Source: Pontibacter sp. G13 (GTDB taxonomy: Bacteria > Bacteroidota > Bacteroidia > J057). Taken from it: a stretch of DNA of 64,000 bases. The position numbers and the translations under genes are program-made. This document shows, one piece after another, positions 62,658 to 64,000 of the stretch. The stretch lies in NCBI RefSeq assembly GCF_031851795.1, contig NZ_CP134696.1:7130001-7194000 (forward strand), in the 5' to 3' direction. Below the pieces are notes generated by a model that was not told the origin of the DNA, did no database searches, and saw only the letters and a list, made by a program, of their open reading frames with translations. Each line of letters begins with the position of its first letter. The stretch's first letter is position 1.

Positions 62658-62984
62658 ACCTCAATATAAGCAATTGCGCCTTTTCTTGCATGCTACGAGC
62701 GCCTTTTTCTGAAGGGATATGCTTGGCAAAAAGCTCGATTTGGGCATGCCCGGTGGCAGCTTGACAGAAGTTCCTCCAGAGATTCATGGCCACCGGTCGT
62801 CACCTTCCGGACTCGCTGGTCGCTCGGTCGGTGGCGGAATAAGGGATTGGTCAGGTGAGAGATTCCCCAGAAAAATGCGAGAGCGACCTTGAGGAGATTC
62901 TACCACCGACTGAATCCTTCAGGCGACTCATGCCCCGCGTGGCCATCCGCACGTTTCATTGGTTCTACCAGCCCCATGGAATGG
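62658..62984. other. Intergenic region with a possible structured element
   Basis: About 330 bases with no credible gene lie between the small protein gene and the ffh terminator. It contains several mutually complementary segments (see 62786-62946) and is more GC-rich than other gaps. A plus-strand frame across it is the shadow of ffh. Confidence 0.5.
62786..62946. ncRNA. Candidate folded RNA or DNA element
   Basis: A closing 8-bp stem ATGGCCAC (62786-62793) with GTGGCCAT (62939-62946) encloses a second 8-bp stem GGTCGCTC (62818-62825) with GAGCGACC (62881-62888). Alternative stems GCCACCG/CGGTGGC (62789-62795 with 62829-62835) and GTCGGTGG/CCACCGAC (62827-62834 with 62903-62910) compete with them. 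No known RNA family (SRP, RNase P, tmRNA, 6S) is recognisable. The strand is unknown. This is a hypothesis based on visible pairing only. Confidence 0.3.
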
Positions 62985-63019
62985 AAAAGGGGATCATTCC
63001 AATTCGAATGATCCCCTTT
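62985..63019 (-). terminator. Terminator of ffh
   Basis: A 14-bp stem AAAGGGGATCATTC/GAATGATCCCCTTT with loop CAATTC is followed by T-rich sequence on the minus strand. Confidence 0.92.
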
Positions 63020-63043
63020 GGCTTTTGTCAGCCTATGGTATGG

Positions 63044-64000
63044 CTATCTGCGGTTGAACATGTTCATGCCGGACATCATGGCGCGGGAAGCTTTCCCACC
63101 TTTGCCGGACATTTTGTTCATGCGCTTCATCGCTTTCTTCATGTTCTGGAATTGCTTGAGCAATTCGTTCACTTCACGTACAGAGCGGCCTGCACCATTG
63201 GCAATCCTTCTGCGACGGGATCCATCGATCAAGGTCGGATTGGCTCGCTCAGATTTAGTCATGGAATGGATGATGGCTTCCACATGCTTGAAGGCATCGT
63301 CGCCGATATCCATGTCTCGGGTGAGTTTGCCCATTCCGGGGATCATGCCGAGGAGGTCCTTGACATTACCCATCTTCTTGATGGCTTGGATCTGAGACAA
63401 GAAGTCGTCGAAATCCAACTCATTCTTGCGGATCTTCTTCTGGAGCTTGAGGGCTTCCTCTTGGTCGAATTGTTCCTGGGCACGCTCAACCAAGGTCAAT
63501 ACGTCACCCATTCCCAAGATCCGAGATGCCATCCGATCCGGATAGAAGAGGTCGAGATCCTCCATCTTTTCACCTGTGGAGATGAACTTGATGGGTTTTT
63601 CAACTACGGAACGGATAGAAATGGCAGCACCACCACGGGTATCACCATCGAGCTTGGTGAGGACAACACCGTCGAAATCCAATCGGTCGTTGAACGCCTT
63701 GGCAGTATTCACCGCATCCTGACCCGTCATGGAGTCCACTACGAACAGGGTCTCATTGGGCTGGATGGCCTTTTTGACCTGCTCGATCTCTTCCATCATC
63801 TGCTCGTCCACGGCCAAACGACCCGCGGTATCGACGATGACGAGATCTTTGCCATGTTGCTTGGCGTATTGGATCCCGTTTTGGGCAATCTCTACAGGAT
63901 TCTTGTTGCCTTCCTCCTTGTAGACTTCGACACCGATCTGCTCGCCTAGTACACCGAGCTGGTCGATCGCCGCAGGACGGTATACGTCACCAGCGATGAG
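63044..64000 (-). CDS. ffh: Signal recognition particle protein Ffh, 5' end outside window
   Basis: The C-terminal 318 residues are present; the gene continues past the window end. The GTPase motif D-T-A-G-R is followed by V-L-T-K-L-D-G-D-T-R-G-G-A-A, then G-E-K-M-E-D-L-D-L-F-Y-P-D-R-M-A-S-R-I-L-G-M-G-D. The Met-rich M domain contains I-P-G-M-G and ends with M-M-S-G-M-N-M-F. It binds signal sequences and SRP RNA and guides nascent membrane proteins to FtsY. The SRP RNA gene is not in the window as far as I can see. A terminator follows. Confidence 0.97.
   Translation of the reverse strand, partial: LIAGDVYRPAAIDQLGVLGEQIGVEVYKEEGNKNPVEIAQNGIQYAKQHGKDLVIVDTAGRLAVDEQMMEEIEQVKKAIQPNETLFVVDSMTGQDAVNTAKAFNDRLDFDGVVLTKLDGDTRGGAAISIRSVVEKPIKFISTGEKMEDLDLFYPDRMASRILGMGDVLTLVERAQEQFDQEEALKLQKKIRKNELDFDDFLSQIQAIKKMGNVKDLLGMIPGMGKLTRDMDIGDDAFKHVEAIIHSMTKSERANPTLIDGSRRRRIANGAGRSVREVNELLKQFQNMKKAMKRMNKMSGKGGKASRAMMSGMNMFNRR

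Noticed and set aside
62786-62946. SRP RNA next to ffh
   Set aside because: The conserved GGTCAGG/GGAAGGAAGCAGC core is absent, although a GTCCGGAAGG fragment occurs on the minus strand.
62855-63949. A 364-codon plus-strand frame over ffh
   Set aside because: Its translation is His/Leu-rich with no domain, and the opposite strand encodes Ffh with GTPase and M-domain motifs.
1-64000. CRISPR array or phage defence island
   Set aside because: No repeated spacer array and no recognisable defence cluster are visible in the window; the STAND-like gene stands alone.

Overview
The window is an ordinary, gene-dense chromosomal stretch of a Bacteroidota bacterium, probably a free-living gliding or filamentous type such as Saprospiria or Cytophagia. 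The genus cannot be fixed from the sequence. The assignment rests on three proteins with type IX secretion (T9SS) C-terminal sorting domains, SprB-like Gly/Cys repeats, head-GIN (DUF2807) and DUF1573 proteins, a TamB homologue, start sites without strong Shine-Dalgarno sequences, and a promoter of the TTG-N20-xAnnTTTG type. I see no prophage, IS element, integrase, CRISPR array or plasmid gene. One tRNA gene is present, with no adjacent integrase.

Layout. 1-4131: end of a beta-barrel protein, then a compact three-gene minus-strand operon. It encodes a DUF4407 membrane coiled-coil protein, a cytosolic protein with a decayed phospholipase-D-like domain plus Ig-like repeats, and a membrane protein whose N-terminus looks like a catalytically dead DnaQ-type exonuclease. 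4411-6790: tRNA-Arg(CCT), a DUF1573 protein and a TrkH potassium channel. 7103-12869: a large T9SS cargo protein and a GMC oxidoreductase. 13129-16712: glycogen branching enzyme translationally coupled to a 2H phosphoesterase, then a lipoprotein endonuclease I. 16795-23338: a STAND-like ATPase with TPRs, a histone-deacetylase-family hydrolase, two tandem head-GIN proteins, a LolA-like secreted protein and a small membrane protein. 23545-39371: Mfd, Dps, TsaD, TamB, HemH, an esterase, a tandem universal stress protein, a rhomboid protease and a fused peptide-ABC ATPase.

39598-46024 holds two tandem paralogous T9SS proteins of about 1000 residues. They have a sialidase/BNR-like N-terminus, SprB repeats and a sorting domain, and their codon choice is strikingly biased. 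46237-47582 is a SAM-I riboswitch controlling metX. 47675-51570: radical SAM, lytic transglycosylase, acyl-CoA dehydrogenase and Apt genes. 51673-56991: a protein with four helix-hairpin-helix motifs, a PAS histidine kinase and two TraB/GumN paralogues, one of which has lost the defining motifs. 57103-64000: RocD, DinB, an AddA/RecB-like helicase-nuclease, a small unknown protein, a possible structured RNA or DNA element, and the 3' part of ffh.

Most genes are single transcription units separated by clear intrinsic terminators. The likely operons are 833-4131, 13129-15848, 20086-21604 and 52961-56991. The items I consider most worth a second look are the dead-nuclease-fold operon, the Cys-rich insert in HemH, the branching enzyme/2H phosphoesterase pair, the degenerate TraB paralogue, and the folded intergenic element near 62.8 kb.
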